Position numbers and translations under genes: made by a program
Origin: Erodium maritimum
Lineage: Eukaryota; Streptophyta; Magnoliopsida; Geraniales; Geraniaceae
Direction of reading: 5' to 3'
DNA length: 64,000 nucleotides
Assembly: GCA_963921825.1 (NCBI GenBank)
Contig: OY997595.1
Coordinates: forward strand, 14,625,228 to 14,689,227
Notes under the pieces: model-generated
Told to the model about the DNA's origin: nothing
Database searches by the model: none
Seen by the model: only the letters and a program-made list of their open reading frames with translations
Part shown: positions 21,311 to 33,219 of the stretch, piece by piece
Position numbering within the stretch: the first letter of the stretch is position 1
Layout: each line of letters begins with the position of its first letter

Positions 21311-23739
21311 ATGAGTAATCTCGGCTACTTGCAAATTCGACTCATATTTTCTTGTACTCTGACTTTCCCAAAACCGATGTTACCCAATTATCAGTGAACC
21401 AAACCTGCAGGATTTTCACTACGTGATTCTGATTGACGTCAATCTCATGACTCTTCTAGAGTTCATGATAAAAGGATTTCAGAGCACTTAGTGGTTGCAA
21501 CCAAAACACTGAACACTGAAAACTGTCTTCCCAAACTATAACCGTCCCAGGACATGGTTTGCAGATCTGCTTCTTTCTCAAAACCGGTAAATAGTTTCTG
21601 AACTCAAAACTGGCTAGCACATTTACTGCGAATTTTCTATCAGGCCTTGTACATCATAACGTCTCAAATTTAGATATGGTACTCCAGAACCAAATATCTT
21701 TCCATCTCTTTGATACAAATGAGATCCTCTTTAGGACCTAAATATCGATCGATCGTTTGAATATTAAGTCGAAAGCGCTTCAGGCGTTTTCTTAACATAT
21801 GCATATTTATGGATCCATTTGAAAATACGCTCGATCTTCAGGCCAAGACAATAATTAACCATCAAAGCTTTCATTTGAAAGTCTTTCTTTAGACATATTG
21901 CAGTTTCAAGGACCTCTTAAGGAGTCCATATATTATCGACCCACACTGCTTACTGAGTACATGGTTTCTCATACCATGTCTCATTACCTCATGCAAATCT
22001 AACCCTTCAGAGAGTCATTTCTCTAGATAATCATAAATCCTTTGGGGAATGGAATTGCTTCTGGCAATTTAAATTTTCAAGGGATTTGCTTTAGGCAAGT
22101 TGCAATGTTTCAGGCAATGCATGAGATTTGCTTCAGGCAAACTATAATGCTTCAGGCAAACTGCAATGCTTCAGGCAATGTAGGTCCTTCGGGGACTTTT
22201 ATAAAGGTCGGCACTTAAAATTACCATTAGCAGTGGGTACATATATCTAATATACCATGGTGATCACACAACACAACTTTATCAAAAGTTGGCTTTAAGT
22301 TATTTGAGAAAAATACCTTTATAAGGCGCGTTTTATATTCAGCATCTTTGTTTTCTCATTCATCTATATCCAGCTGATAAAATATCCTTCGATGTTTTGA
22401 TCATGATTTTGAACATTGGACATTATACCAATAAGTCAATTCTTCTGGAATGACATTTTCTCGTATTGGCCAAACATGTCTTTAAATGACAGTAGTCAAC
22501 ACCACGTGGTTCAATGTCAAAATCATCTAGCATTTCAATCATGGTAATAGTAATGCCTTTATCAATGGAACCGATTTTCGGTTCCATGATTCTCAATATG
22601 TGAGAACGATATGCATTTGCTCATTCCTTTGTTCTTCTGGAACTAACGCTTTTGTTTGAACTGATATTCTTCTTAAATCAATTTCGAGAATAAATTTATA
22701 TCACGCTCATTCACGATCTGCCTTTTTGGCAGAAGCGATTGATTCTTCTGGAATCGACGGTTTTTCTTAAACCGAAGTTTCTGTTGGAACAGATTCCGAT
22801 AGTGAAGACATATTATGTTCATCATTAAAATTCGCCTAATTCTTTCTCTCTTGTTCAATATTATTTGATCCAAGTATCCTCTCACACTTCTGGCGTGTAC
22901 AAGAGGAGTCATTCTCCACCTTCACAAAGCTTTTAAATTTTCGCTGGTATCTTGGTATGACCTTATTATTTTTATAAATGTGTATAGCATTCGGTTTGCA
23001 ACATTTTTCAAATGTGCGAGCTTATATACTTTAGGTACATATGATGAGACAAAAATAATTCTTCCAAGAACATTTCATGCCTTATTTTAGGAAGGTCTTC
23101 TCTCTTCACTTCAAGGTGAACGATATCGTCTCATCAAAATGAAACTGACAGATCATGCAATAAACATCTTGTCCTTCAGGGACTCAAGATACCAGCATTG
23201 TCAAGGCGATCGATTTTATAAAGCGTTAGCAAATGCAATGTTACACGATAAGACCATCTTCTGGATGCGTCTCTTATAAAATAAGTATTAAGATACTTCA
23301 TAAGACCATAAGACCATTTTTTGGATGTGTCTCTTATAAAATAAGTATGGTCACATCCTCATGAATTCTGTACTTGAGTAATTAAAATTCCATACTAAAA
23401 TTGTCTTTGGATGGTTGGACCACAAAATATATCTTGTGAGAAGCAACACAAAATACTTCATAGGACATTTGAACATTCTAGTTCTTTAAATAAAGTCCGT
23501 ACTAATTCTCAATGATCCCACGCATCATCTTCGATCCAAATGATCAATACGAATACGTCGACATATAAAACATTTTCATTATCGAACTTCTAGTTCAATA
23601 TAGCGTAGGCATTGACTGTTCTTGTATAACTTATGTATATGAACATTTAGATTTCTAGTACTTTCTTTTCACCATGTTTATCACTTCTGGTGATACAGAG
23701 AAACTCAGTCTCATTTGTGGTCTCCACATGATCGTTGAC

Positions 23740-23845
23740 ACTAAGTAGATGCTTCTGGATCTACTTTCATATAGAGCATTTTCAACACTGAGTAGATGCT
23801 TCTGGATCTATTTTAACATTGAGTAGATGCTTCTGGATCTACTTT
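23740..23845. repeat. Three copies of a GAGTAGATGCTTCTGGATCTA unit
   Basis: The hairpin unit AGTAGATGCTTCTGGATCTA starts at about 23744, 23791 and 23822. Stem is AGTAGAT with loop GCTTCTGG. A local amplification inside the hairpin ladder. Confidence 0.75.
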
Positions 23846-24614
23846 CATATAGAACATTAATGCTTAACTTCATTGTAAACCTCAATGACATGGTAGGTCT
23901 TTCGGAAACCTTAGTTTTACCAATGGCAACCGTATTATGTAGTGATGCACATATCATTTTCATTTTTGCACATGAATTGATCGCTTCAGGGATCAATATA
24001 TAATAGACGAAATGAACCATGATTATATCGGCTACATCGTTATATAGAGTCGTCTGAGACATTCAATTCATTTAGATCTTCCGGATCTAGGTCATCAATC
24101 AGACTTTATCTCTATCACCCTTTTCTTTTACCCTTGTTTGATGTTTGATGTAAAGGCATCAAAACATTTAGTCATACAACATGTATTCGACCAATGATCG
24201 CTCGTCTCATATATAACATAAACTTTCATCGTTTTCGGGAGTTCAACTCTATAAGCAGCTTTCTTTGTGCCTTTCGTATTTGTCCCACTTCGGGTGGGAT
24301 TTTGAGATCGAAAGTTATAATGCATGCTAGAATGATCGAGGTCTCAATATGTTCCGAGTCTAGAATTACCATCATGATTTATCTCATTCACTTCTGGGAA
24401 TGGTATACTGCCAATATGGCGAGTTTGATGGTTTTTCAGTAATAACTTATTATTTCGACGATGAGTATACATGAAATTAATTACGAATATATAAGTTCGT
24501 ATTCCCCGATACTAATACTATTGGAGCATGTGGGATAAAGGAACAAATATTTTTTTTATAGCCAAACTAATATGGCGATGTTTGGAAATAATTATATCTT
24601 TGAAATGAACTGTC

Positions 24615-24960
24615 AGGTTTATATGAACTTCTGGTCATATAAATAACAAGATTGCACCCTGAATCAGAATCTCAAGCTCTGTGAAATTTAAGTCGGTATG
24701 AACTTCTGGCCATATGACATTTAACAATATTGCACATATAAAATTCTCATTAAAAGAATGGTTCATTACATTTATTTCAGATTCTATGAAACTTTAAGTC
24801 CGTATGAACTTCTGGTCATACGACATTTAGACATGGTGCACATATAAATTTCCATTTGAACGATGGTGAAATGAACTTATCTCAAATCCCGTGAAATGTT
24901 AAGTCTGTATGAACTTCTGGTCCTACGACATTCAACAATGGTGAACATATCCGTTTCACT
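24615..24960. repeat. Degenerate tandem units around GTATGAACTTCTGGTCATAC
   Basis: Four units with spacing of about 80-105 bases, hairpins at about 24618, 24694, 24798 and 24903. Stems are kept by partly compensating changes (TTTATATGA/TCATATAAA in one, GTCnGTATGA/TCATACGAC in another) while the loop ACTTCTGG stays the same. Confidence 0.7.
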
Positions 24961-25086
24961 GGAACGAATAATTTAATGAACTTGTCTTTGACGGTTTTGG
25001 AACTTCGGGTCCAAAGTATCATGATATTTGTAAGCTTCGGGTTACATATATTCAACATTTGAATAATCATAATTATATATATAAAA

Positions 25087-25320
25087 CCACACAATGAGCG
25101 AACTCACGGGGTAAACATAAGAAACGCGTGAATTAGATATAGGTATAACCGCACAACGAGCGAAATCGCGGTGTATAATAAATATATAAATCAAGTATAT
25201 ACATAACCGCACAACGAGCGAACTCGCGGGGTAAGCATAATAAACGCTGAAATTAAATATATAAGTATATCCTCACAACGAGCAAGCTCGTGGGGTAGAC
25301 ATACTAAATATAAATAGTTT
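25087..25320. repeat. Four tandem units of about 60 bases, CCGCACAACGAGCG
   Basis: Units begin at 25087, 25149, 25207 and 25271. Each has C-C-N-C-ACAA-NGAG-CNAA-NTC-NNGG(G) and an AT-rich tail. The core forms CGAG/CTCG with loop CGAA, which is a TTCG loop on the minus (element sense) strand. It lies in the leader side of the copia element, between the hairpin ladder and the 5' LTR. Confidence 0.7.
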
Positions 25321-26007
25321 CATATAAAATTTTAGACTTCAAGCCTTGGACACAAGTTACAGGCTTCAGGCCAATGCTTTCAGCTTGTGACCTTAATACA
25401 AGTTATATGCTTCAAGCATGTGGTCTGTATTCTGCCTTTTAAGGACATGTTACAGGCTTCGGGCCTGTGATTTGTCAATCGGTCATAAATACAAGTATCA
25501 AGCTCCAGGCTTGTAATTTATCGTTTGACCGTATAGGCAAGTATCGGGCTTCGGGCCTGTGATTTATCATGTGGCCGTAAAAGGAAAAATATCAATCCCC
25601 AGGATTGTAATTTATTATTTGTCCATAAAATCATATATATCAGGCCTCGACCATGTGATTTTTCATTTGGTCGTTCAGGCACATATCAAACATTGGCTTA
25701 CGATTTTTCATTTGGAGCTTCTGGTCTCAAATGATTTGGTTTCGGTATAATACTGTTTCACAAATAATGTTACTAAAATAAATCAATATCGACAAAGCTT
25801 AACACGTAACAAGATTTCAATATGACCATATTTTCTGATGTGAAATATCCAAAATATTATTTGGCGATCACAGAGCACTTGTAGGGTATAAAAATCAGAT
25901 CCAAATAAGTACGGAACGAACACAAATATATTTCACGAGTACCGTTAATAAATAATATCAACGAATCAAATTTATGATAATATGAAACTTTATACCTGAA
26001 CGATCGA

Positions 26008-26031
26008 ACCGAGCTCTTCGTGCTGATAACG
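26008..26031 (-). promoter_or_regulatory. Probable primer-binding region of the copia element
   Basis: On the minus strand the LTR end ACAACA is followed at once by CGTTATCAGCACGAAGAG. This is where a tRNA primer-binding site must lie. I could not match it to the usual initiator-Met site (TGGTATCAGAGC), so the primer is not identified. Confidence 0.5.
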
Positions 26032-26266
26032 TGTTGTGATAATTTCTCAAACGATCGAAAACGAAACTAATAAACTTGATTTGCCTTGATAAAATAACTT
26101 GATATAGTAATACTCTCTTTGATTTTAATTTCTGTCTTTTGTCTCTATACATCATACATGTACATTACATATATATAGTCTTCTCACTTTGCCTTAGTCA
26201 TTAATCAAATGTGTGCATGATTGCCACGTATATGAAATGTGGTGGTCATCCATGTGTTCTACCACA
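26032..26266 (-). repeat. 5' LTR of the copia element
   Basis: 235 bases, the pair of 20573-20807. It contains the promoter side of the element in minus orientation; no further elements assigned. Confidence 0.9.
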
Positions 26267-26271
26267 TCAAT

Positions 26272-29263
26272 ACAATAATTAATGAGATTATATATTAATT
26301 AACATGAGTTGTAAAACAAACTTTCATTCCAATAGCTTGATAATTATATGAATGAAGACTTTTTTTATCACAATAATAATAGTGAAATATTATCAAGGAA
26401 AATTGATAGAAGACTAAACATAGTTATGGACATATCTGGAACGCTGAACCCATGAACAAATATACTGGATAACTCAGTTAAAATATTAAGGGCAGGATCT
26501 TTACTCGAAGATTGACGCTCTACAAAAACTACGAAAACTTCATCCGGCTTGATTCAGGTAAAGTTGTGTTGTATCAAATGCTTGTCAATCATGCTAAGAA
26601 GACCCCATGAGATTAAGAACGACAGGTAACCAAGGAGACATTTAGGGGAAGGAGGAGGATTGGGAACGAGTAATCTCAGGCCCCTCTGGGACAGGATACA
26701 ACTACTCTCTAATACCTCGGAAGTCCTGCGACTCATTGGACCTGGCGAGGCCACATAGTAGACCTCGTTTGGTTGATGCTTCCTTGTTCTTCGTACATCA
26801 GGGACAACGAGCGGGCAAATGCGGTGGAGCCATAGGTGGTGAGTCGGCGCTGGTTGGGGCGAAGCCGGTAGTCTTGAGGGTGGTTGCGATGGGGGGAGCA
26901 GATGCGGGAGTATCTCACACTGATTAGGCGGACTCGGTGATGGCGGTGGAGATAGTGGGGATGAGCGGGGTGCTGGCGAGAGCAAAGGAGATGGATGTTG
27001 GTGTAGGTGGGGAGGTGGAGGGGAGGGAGATGGTTGAATTAGAGCACCGGAGAAGGAGCAGCGTGACATACACAACAGGAGGCTAGGGCCAGCTGGAGGA
27101 AAGCTCTCCATCGTTTCCTGAGCAACTAATATTTAGTTGACGTAATGTGAATGAAGACTAATTACGTTACAAAACATCATATCTTGTTGAGAGATTCAAA
27201 ATTCCTCAAAAGCAGTAGTTAGTAAGGTCTTATACAGTTTGATCGTCTACTCTCTTCTGTCATCTTATAATCGTCCATATTTTTCAAATTTGCAATCTTC
27301 AAGTTGGATCTCTCTCACAATTTTCTTTTGTTCAAAACTCATGATGGTTATAAGTTGCTCGTTGTCATTTTTGATCGTGCATCAGACATTGGCAGCTTTC
27401 CTTTCCTTTTCACCCCATTTTGTCTTTATTAACAGACTTCCATCAATAGAGATGGATTAGTTCCAACAAGGTCTGCAGAATATTCATGTTGAGACCACTC
27501 TTAATCGTTTGATCCAGCTAGTTGGAATAAGATGTATGCAACAGATTCGTCCAACCATGTCCTCTTTAAGACTTGAAAGTCATACTCCCTCATCCGTTTT
27601 GGCTTTGTTTTGAACTAATCCCATCAATGCCTCCAAACGAACCGGGAAAGTGTTTCATTATGCGTGTGTAACTTTCTCGTCTTACCATAGAGCTAGTCAT
27701 CCATATGACCACTCATGTAGATTTCTACAACTATTCCAGTACTCGTGAAATTTTTTGACCTTATTGTTGATCTTAGACCAATAATCCTTGAATTGTTTCT
27801 TAGTTACGTTGATATCCTTATAGTGTTCTTTTCTTTATCGAGAAAAAATATAAATGAATTGAAAAGATGGAATGGGTCTTGGGATGGAAACCACATAGCA
27901 GCAAAACAAATTCTAACAATACCACAAGAAAGAAAAATAATACAAGGGTAGAGTAACCCACCACACCCTATAGAGATTGAGAAACCACTACCCCTTCCAA
28001 TTAGCAAGTGGTAACGGATTATCCCCAAACAGAATACACCATAAGAGAACGAGACAAAAGCAAAGAAACCAAAACATAAAGAACACAACTATTTGAGACA
28101 ATATAAGAGAGAAACCATAAAAGACTCATGAAATATTGATCTGAATGATGCACCCAACTTATCTAATGTTGGACCCTAGCAACAAGAAGTCTTAGAGAGA
28201 TGACCTCATCACCTTATGGCACCCTCATATTATGACCGAACCAGAGATTCCACGAACCCAACAACCCAATGCAAGACCAATCCTTCTTTAAGTGTCGATA
28301 GCTCAACAAAGGCCAAGAAGAAATGGGGAGAGTTAGTGAGAAGTGAAGGCCTAACACTCTAACAACATAACACTAAGAACCAGAACCGCCAAGACCAAGG
28401 ATAACATATTAATAAATCAGAGACATCCTATTGCAAAAAATTGTACAACAACCACGTTCATCTCCCAATAAGAATAAGGAAACCCTATCCCCAAGAAACA
28501 AGAAAGTGGGGGCTACCTCTAAGTGTATAACTAAGTGAGGGTCCAAAAGGAGGACCAAGGAAAAGTAGCAATTGACTCTCGATCGTAATAATCTCAAAAT
28601 ACCTAGAGAAAGAATAACTCTTAGAACCCAAATAGAAATATCAAACTTCCTTGGATCCATTCAAACCGCACAAAAGAGTACCTGAATCTTCTCTGAAACC
28701 TCCAAATCTCGATCCCAGAAAGTCCACCTGAAGGACCAACACCGATCACCACTCAATCAAAAATATACAACTACTTTAACCTACCCAAAAGTCAAAGCGC
28801 AAAGCTTAGGATACTAATGACCAAATGAACTTTATAAATCCAAGCATCCTCCCAAAAACATATCATAAGACCCGAACCCAATGACCCTTAAAGTGTTGTG
28901 AATCCAAAGACGGACTAATAATACTGATCTCGAGCAAGCGAAATAACATGACGAAGAAGCAAGGATGAAGAACGAGGAGGAAGAGGTAAGTCTTCCAACT
29001 ACCATCCCGACTTCTCCACTTATATTGGACGCATAAATCACATTTACAAGGATCCGGCCTCTGGGTAGTGAACATCCACCACCATTTTGTTGACCACACA
29101 CAAACTACGTACCTCAAGTTCACCATAATCTTTGGATGCACACACCATTCTCAAAGGAATCTTAGATAAACCCACACGATCAATACTAGAAATCCACAAG
29201 ATTTTCCTTCGATATATCTTCATTAAATGAATCCCTTTCTTAGGCTCTCTAAACATAAACATA
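26272..29263. other. Intergenic, decayed repeat DNA, no gene assigned
   Basis: A minus-strand open frame at 26554-27111 is Pro/Ser-rich with no recognisable domain, and its opposite strand is equally open, so I do not call it a gene. Near 27830 the minus strand resembles a LINE 3' end (TTTTTTCTCGATAAAG), suggesting old LINE sequence rightwards to about 29260. No RT motif was found there. Confidence 0.4.
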
Positions 29264-29663
29264 TAAAAATCAAGGGAAAACTCTCTTTCCTAACCTTTAC
29301 AAACGTTTCATTATCAGAACCTAACCCAGGCCAACGTTTGGTCTCAATTCCTAACATAATAGGTTTGGAATTTCTCAGAAACTATAAAAAGTCGTCCAAA
29401 CTCACGATTCCGTCAACTCGTCGAGCATTGGGTTCGGTTGCTTGAGAACGAGGATAAGTTCAACGTCGAGGAAGGCACCATGGGTAATGTACGCCAACAA
29501 CGACAACGCTTGGATGAGTTGACGGAATCGTGAGTTTGGACGACTTTTTATAGTTTCTGAGAAATTCCAAACCTATTATGTTAGGAATTGAGACCAAACG
29601 TTGACCTGGATTAGGATCTGATAATGAAACGTTTGTAAAGGTAAGGAAACAGAGTTTTCCCAA
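29264..29663. repeat. Fold-back: inverted arms around a captured transposon-gene fragment
   Basis: The left arm (about 29264-29419) and right arm (about 29513-29663) are reverse complements of about 150 bases with few mismatches. The loop at about 29426-29518 translates to HWVRLLENEDKF, then EEGTMGNVRQQRQRLDE. This matches the DHWVMRLEGNEKF and EGTMG...RQQRQRLDE part of the Harbinger-like gene at 13082. The arms themselves are not in that gene. A transcript would form a long double-stranded RNA stem. Confidence 0.8.
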
Positions 29664-30510
29664 AAATCAACAAGTCCATCAGAAAGTTAGGAACTTGTCT
29701 AAGACAAGAGCTTAGAGAAAGACAAGGCTTAAGTTTCCTAATAGAGAAAAACTCAAAAGGTGAAAGAAAAATGTCCAAAAATACCGTACATAGCATTCAA
29801 TTGGGCATCCAACAACACGCAATTCATCACCTCCAACACCGATTCATTACGGTCCCGTCAATTCCACCTCCAACACAGCTATTGGATAAAATAAACCAAC
29901 ACAACATAAGAGAATCCACAACGCTGGACGCAGAGCTGCTGGCGGTGATGAATCGGCGACAAGAAGCAGGCGGGGAGCTGACAGGGAGCTCGCTGGCGGT
30001 GAGGACCGACGGTGAGCTCACCTCCTCTTCTCAACGCCGGCTGTGAGCAAAATTGTGAAGAAAAAGGCACTTACCATCAACTCTTTACCACCTAGCATCG
30101 TAGGGTAGTGAGTATTAAAGCTGGTGGTGAAGCTCAAAAATTATATTTTAATCATCCCACCAGCACCGAGCGTTGTGGATGCTCTAAGATATAAGTCACA
30201 ACCTGCCTCCATTTGAAGATGAGAGTGCCAATATGCAAAAGCCTGATGATTTCAGATATATTTTACAGTCGTCCTTTTTAATTATTCATTAAACATGAAT
30301 TATTGAAATTATTCAACCTGACTCTGGCTCCAATCCCTGTTGGGTTGGTCATTTAGCCATCTCTACCCATGGGAGAAAACACATTTGCAGAATAGGAATC
30401 AGGAATTCAAACTACCAAATATAAGCTTCTGCAGTATCATGACATTATATATACAAGTAACTGGAAACACCATCTGCAACTCAACCGTTTCACAATGCAT
30501 AACTTTATCA
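29664..30510. other. Intergenic, 3' side of the isoaspartyl methyltransferase gene
   Basis: Only chance ORFs, including a GC-rich stretch at 29925-30050 open on both strands. GTTGTGGATGCTCTA at about 30171-30186 looks like a short DNA-transposon terminus, but no partner end is clear. Confidence 0.35.
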
Positions 30511-32944
30511 TCATCCTCGCAACTGAGCATCTCGACTTGTTAGAGGAACATAACGAACAGAGGTCTCGGTTCTGATAGTGACAGAACCATCCTCACTCTT
30601 AGTCACTACTTCCAAATCTTGATACATATTCCCAACAGGAATCACCATCATGCCTCCTGGCTTTAACTGGTCAATAAGTGGCTGTGGTATTTCGGATGCT
30701 GCTGCTCCAACGTGTATAGCATCATAAGGTGCAAACTCTGGCCATCCTTCCCTTCCATCTGCCACAGTAGTTAACTTATCAGTCTTTGAAGAAACTCCAG
30801 AAAGTAAACATACATATGACATATAGACTTACCACCAACATGAATAGACAATGACCCTTCTTTCAATAATGGAGCTGCAGCACTTTTTTCTATATTCTTG
30901 ATTGATGAAGTGACCAACTCTGAGATATGTTCTACACCAACAGCACGACCTTGGGACCCAACCATTATTGCAAAGCATGCTGTCAAATATCCGGTTCCTA
31001 TAATCCGATTGCCAAAAGGACATTTAGGATCTCATTTTCCCAGGTAAAAGGAACGTGGACATAGTTCATCGTCAAATGAAAACATAATCCATGTGACGAC
31101 CTTAGCAAATCATGTAATCGGATATCAACATTTGATACTCGAACAGAGTAAGACAATCAAAGTCTTTTTCACCTCCTCTCACAACCCTGGGAATGGGATA
31201 TACCAAAGCTTCATCCAAGTTAAACTTAACCACTCTATTCCTAGGCCATTAAATATTTAGTCAACACACAATCCACCCTCAATCAAAAAATAAATGTCAA
31301 GTGATGCATTACTTTCTGCCTAGCATTACTTGGAAGCAAAGATGGGTATTCACACATTGATTCACATTTAAGCAAAAATTTATTTTTAAATCACCAACTC
31401 TGAGAGCATATAGTAATGCAAATACTAGTGTTAACCTGGCGATGACAATAAGTATTGTCATCATAGAACTTAAAACTAGTCCAAACTGAATAACAGGACA
31501 AAAACGAAACTCACATATAATTGCATAGTTAATAGAAGAATGATTAGAAGAGAATAACACTTTTGACAGAGTAAGATAACCACCTGATCCCACATCTAAA
31601 GCACGCATGCCTGGCTTCAAATTATCCTCCAACAGTTGAAGACATGTTGCATGCATATGAGGTGCAGATATAGTGGCATTGTAACCTATTGCCATCGGAC
31701 TGTCCACATAAGGTGGTGCATCCTCAGGGACAAACAAAGCTCTGTCGATAGTCTCCATTACTTCAGCTATCCTTTTTGATCTAATTATTCCATACCTTTG
31801 CAAATTCTCAACCATTCCTTTGTTTCCATTGATGCTACTTCCATTCCAGTATTGCTGTTCATTTAAAATAAATGGGGTGCAAGTGGCTTCAAGCATTAGA
31901 AGAAAAAAATACATCTCTTACATGACTCACAGATAACAAACTGAGTAAAAATGAGGAAACCCCCACAGAAATAAACATAAGTGTTGAGGAATCCCATATG
32001 GATCATAACCAACTCATGCACAGCTGCAAGTCACAACAACTTAAGCTCCAGTCTAACACTTAATGTTTTACAAGACAAACATATAAACCTCCACGAGTGA
32101 ACTCTAGCTCATAGATGCACACCTTTGTGGGTTTTCATTACCCCCATGTAATGGAAGATTAATGCCAGGGTCAATAAACTCTAATATGTGTTTAGTTGAC
32201 TATGATTAATTGATCATCAAGCTCAGCTGTAAAAAGTCAATGTTGCAAGATATATTCCACAGAAATTGGCAATTTAGCTCAAAATACTTCACATAAACTA
32301 AATTTCCCGTAAATCCATAAGAAAAAGATACAGTTTTGCACCAAATTGATCCGAAACAACAAAACCAACATAGCATCTACTTCTTAAGAAACGCTATTAA
32401 ATAAAACTATACTGTCAAAAATAAGTAAATACACCTCAAGTTGTTCCCACATCAATATTATCAGAAACAAAAACTACTTAAATTTAAACATTCCTTAATT
32501 AGATCTAAACTCAATAATCTCGTCAGAAGCTAATCCATTTAAAATCACCCAATCCAAATGCATAAACCAACTCCATGATTTTTTGTTTGTTTCAAATATG
32601 CATATATTTAAAATGACACCACAACTAATATACAATTCAACAAATTAACGAATCAAACAATCAGAACCATTTCAGAATTCAGTCGGAGTATATCAACCTC
32701 CGATCAGAAATTCAAACGGATGAGCAGAAAGGGTTGTGTAAGATACCTCCATGCGCGATAAGAGAGAGGTACCAGAGAAGCGGAAGAGAGGGATTAGGAG
32801 GCGGAGCGAAGAGGAGCGACGTGCACCAGATGGAGTCTGATGATGATGAAGCGGAGGGTAGGTTAAGAGGAGGCTCACATGAGGCGCACGATAGCGGAAG
32901 CCACACGCTAACGCTACCACTGGTGATAGATTAAGGTTGGGCAT
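30511..32944 (-). CDS. PIMT: Protein-L-isoaspartate O-methyltransferase with N-terminal extension, 293 aa
   Basis: Minus-strand exons 32747-32944, 31584-31854, 30833-30997 and 30511-30758 join in phase to 293 codons plus stop. The enzyme uses S-adenosylmethionine to methylate L-isoaspartyl residues and so starts repair of aged proteins. Seen: MVENLQRYG and a YVDSPMAIGYNATISAPHMH-type substrate block, SAM motif I LDVGSGTGYLTACFA, YDAIHVGAAA, LKPGGMMVIPVG and ETSVRYVPLTSRDAQLRG at the end. An in-frame ATG at 32750-32752 would give the compact 228-aa cytosolic form (MEQYWNG). Starting at 32944 adds 65 residues rich in Ser, Arg and Leu and almost without acidic residues, resembling an organelle-targeting peptide as reported for plant PIMT2. 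Both starts share exon 1. Confidence 0.9.
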
Positions 32945-33201
32945 CTTTTCTTTTCCATTTCCTCACTCCCTCCATTGACACTCTACTTTGCTACACACTT
33001 GTCACGCGCTCGCTCTCACGTGATCCTTCTCCGCCGACTGTTGTTGTGACCAAAGGTGTCTACTTCGATGCTTGGGCCTCTTTTCAAGGGCCCAGTTATC
33101 TAATTGAGGCCTAAATCAATCTACTCAATATGGCGCTTTGCGTCGATAAATAAAAGCCCGTCAGTACCGGTTTTAAACGCTGGAAGCACAGGGAAGTGTT
33201 C
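32945..33201. other. 5' flank of the isoaspartyl methyltransferase gene
   Basis: Short intergenic stretch, pyrimidine-rich on the + strand near 32950-33000. Nothing else recognised. Confidence 0.4.
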
Positions 33202-33219
33202 TACCAAAAATTTACATTT

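Larger units (their letters stand above)
21660..25740. repeat. Ladder of about 30 or more short hairpins with a shared loop core
   Basis: Perfect or near-perfect stem-loops follow each other with unrelated stems but similar loops (plus strand TTCTG, TTCAG, TTCGG or ACTTCTGG). Examples, with stem length: 21959-21979 (7), 22053-22069 (6), 22274-22291 (7), 22565-22587 (10, loop TTT), 22717-22733 (6), 23166-23190 (9 with bulge), 23679-23695 (6), 23744-23765 (7), 23976-23997 (7), 24073-24089 (6), 24283-24299 (6), 24618-24643 (9), 24996-25015 (6), 25452-25468 (6), 25708-25734 (9 with bulge). Others occur near 22435, 22590, 22758, 22877, 22998, 23248, 24141, 24386 and 24697-24930. The density is far above what unrelated AT-rich DNA should give. 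Function unknown. Confidence 0.75.
20573..26266 (-). mobile_element. Complete but decayed Ty1-copia-type LTR retrotransposon
   Basis: Two 235-bp LTRs (20573-20807 and 26032-26266) start TG and end CA, differ at about 11 positions (roughly 95% identical), and are flanked by a perfect 5-bp duplication TCAAT (20568-20572 and 26267-26271). A purine tract on the minus strand abuts the left LTR, so the element is transcribed right to left. The region next to that tract has the GGTTTTTAACGAGGCA-type repeats and AGGGGGAG blocks typical of the 3' end of plant copia elements. No gag-pol frame survives; the longest frames are below 100 codons. The interior of 5224 bases is full of short hairpins. At 95% LTR identity it is a moderately old insertion. 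Confidence 0.9.

Noticed and set aside
25087..25320. CRISPR-like regular repeats
   Set aside because: Units are diverged, spacers are AT-rich variants of each other, the setting is a plant LTR retrotransposon and no cas genes exist; it is a tandem array.
26554..27111. 185-codon Pro/Ser-rich minus-strand frame
   Set aside because: Low-complexity composition, no domain, overlapping open frames on the other strand and no splice or promoter context.
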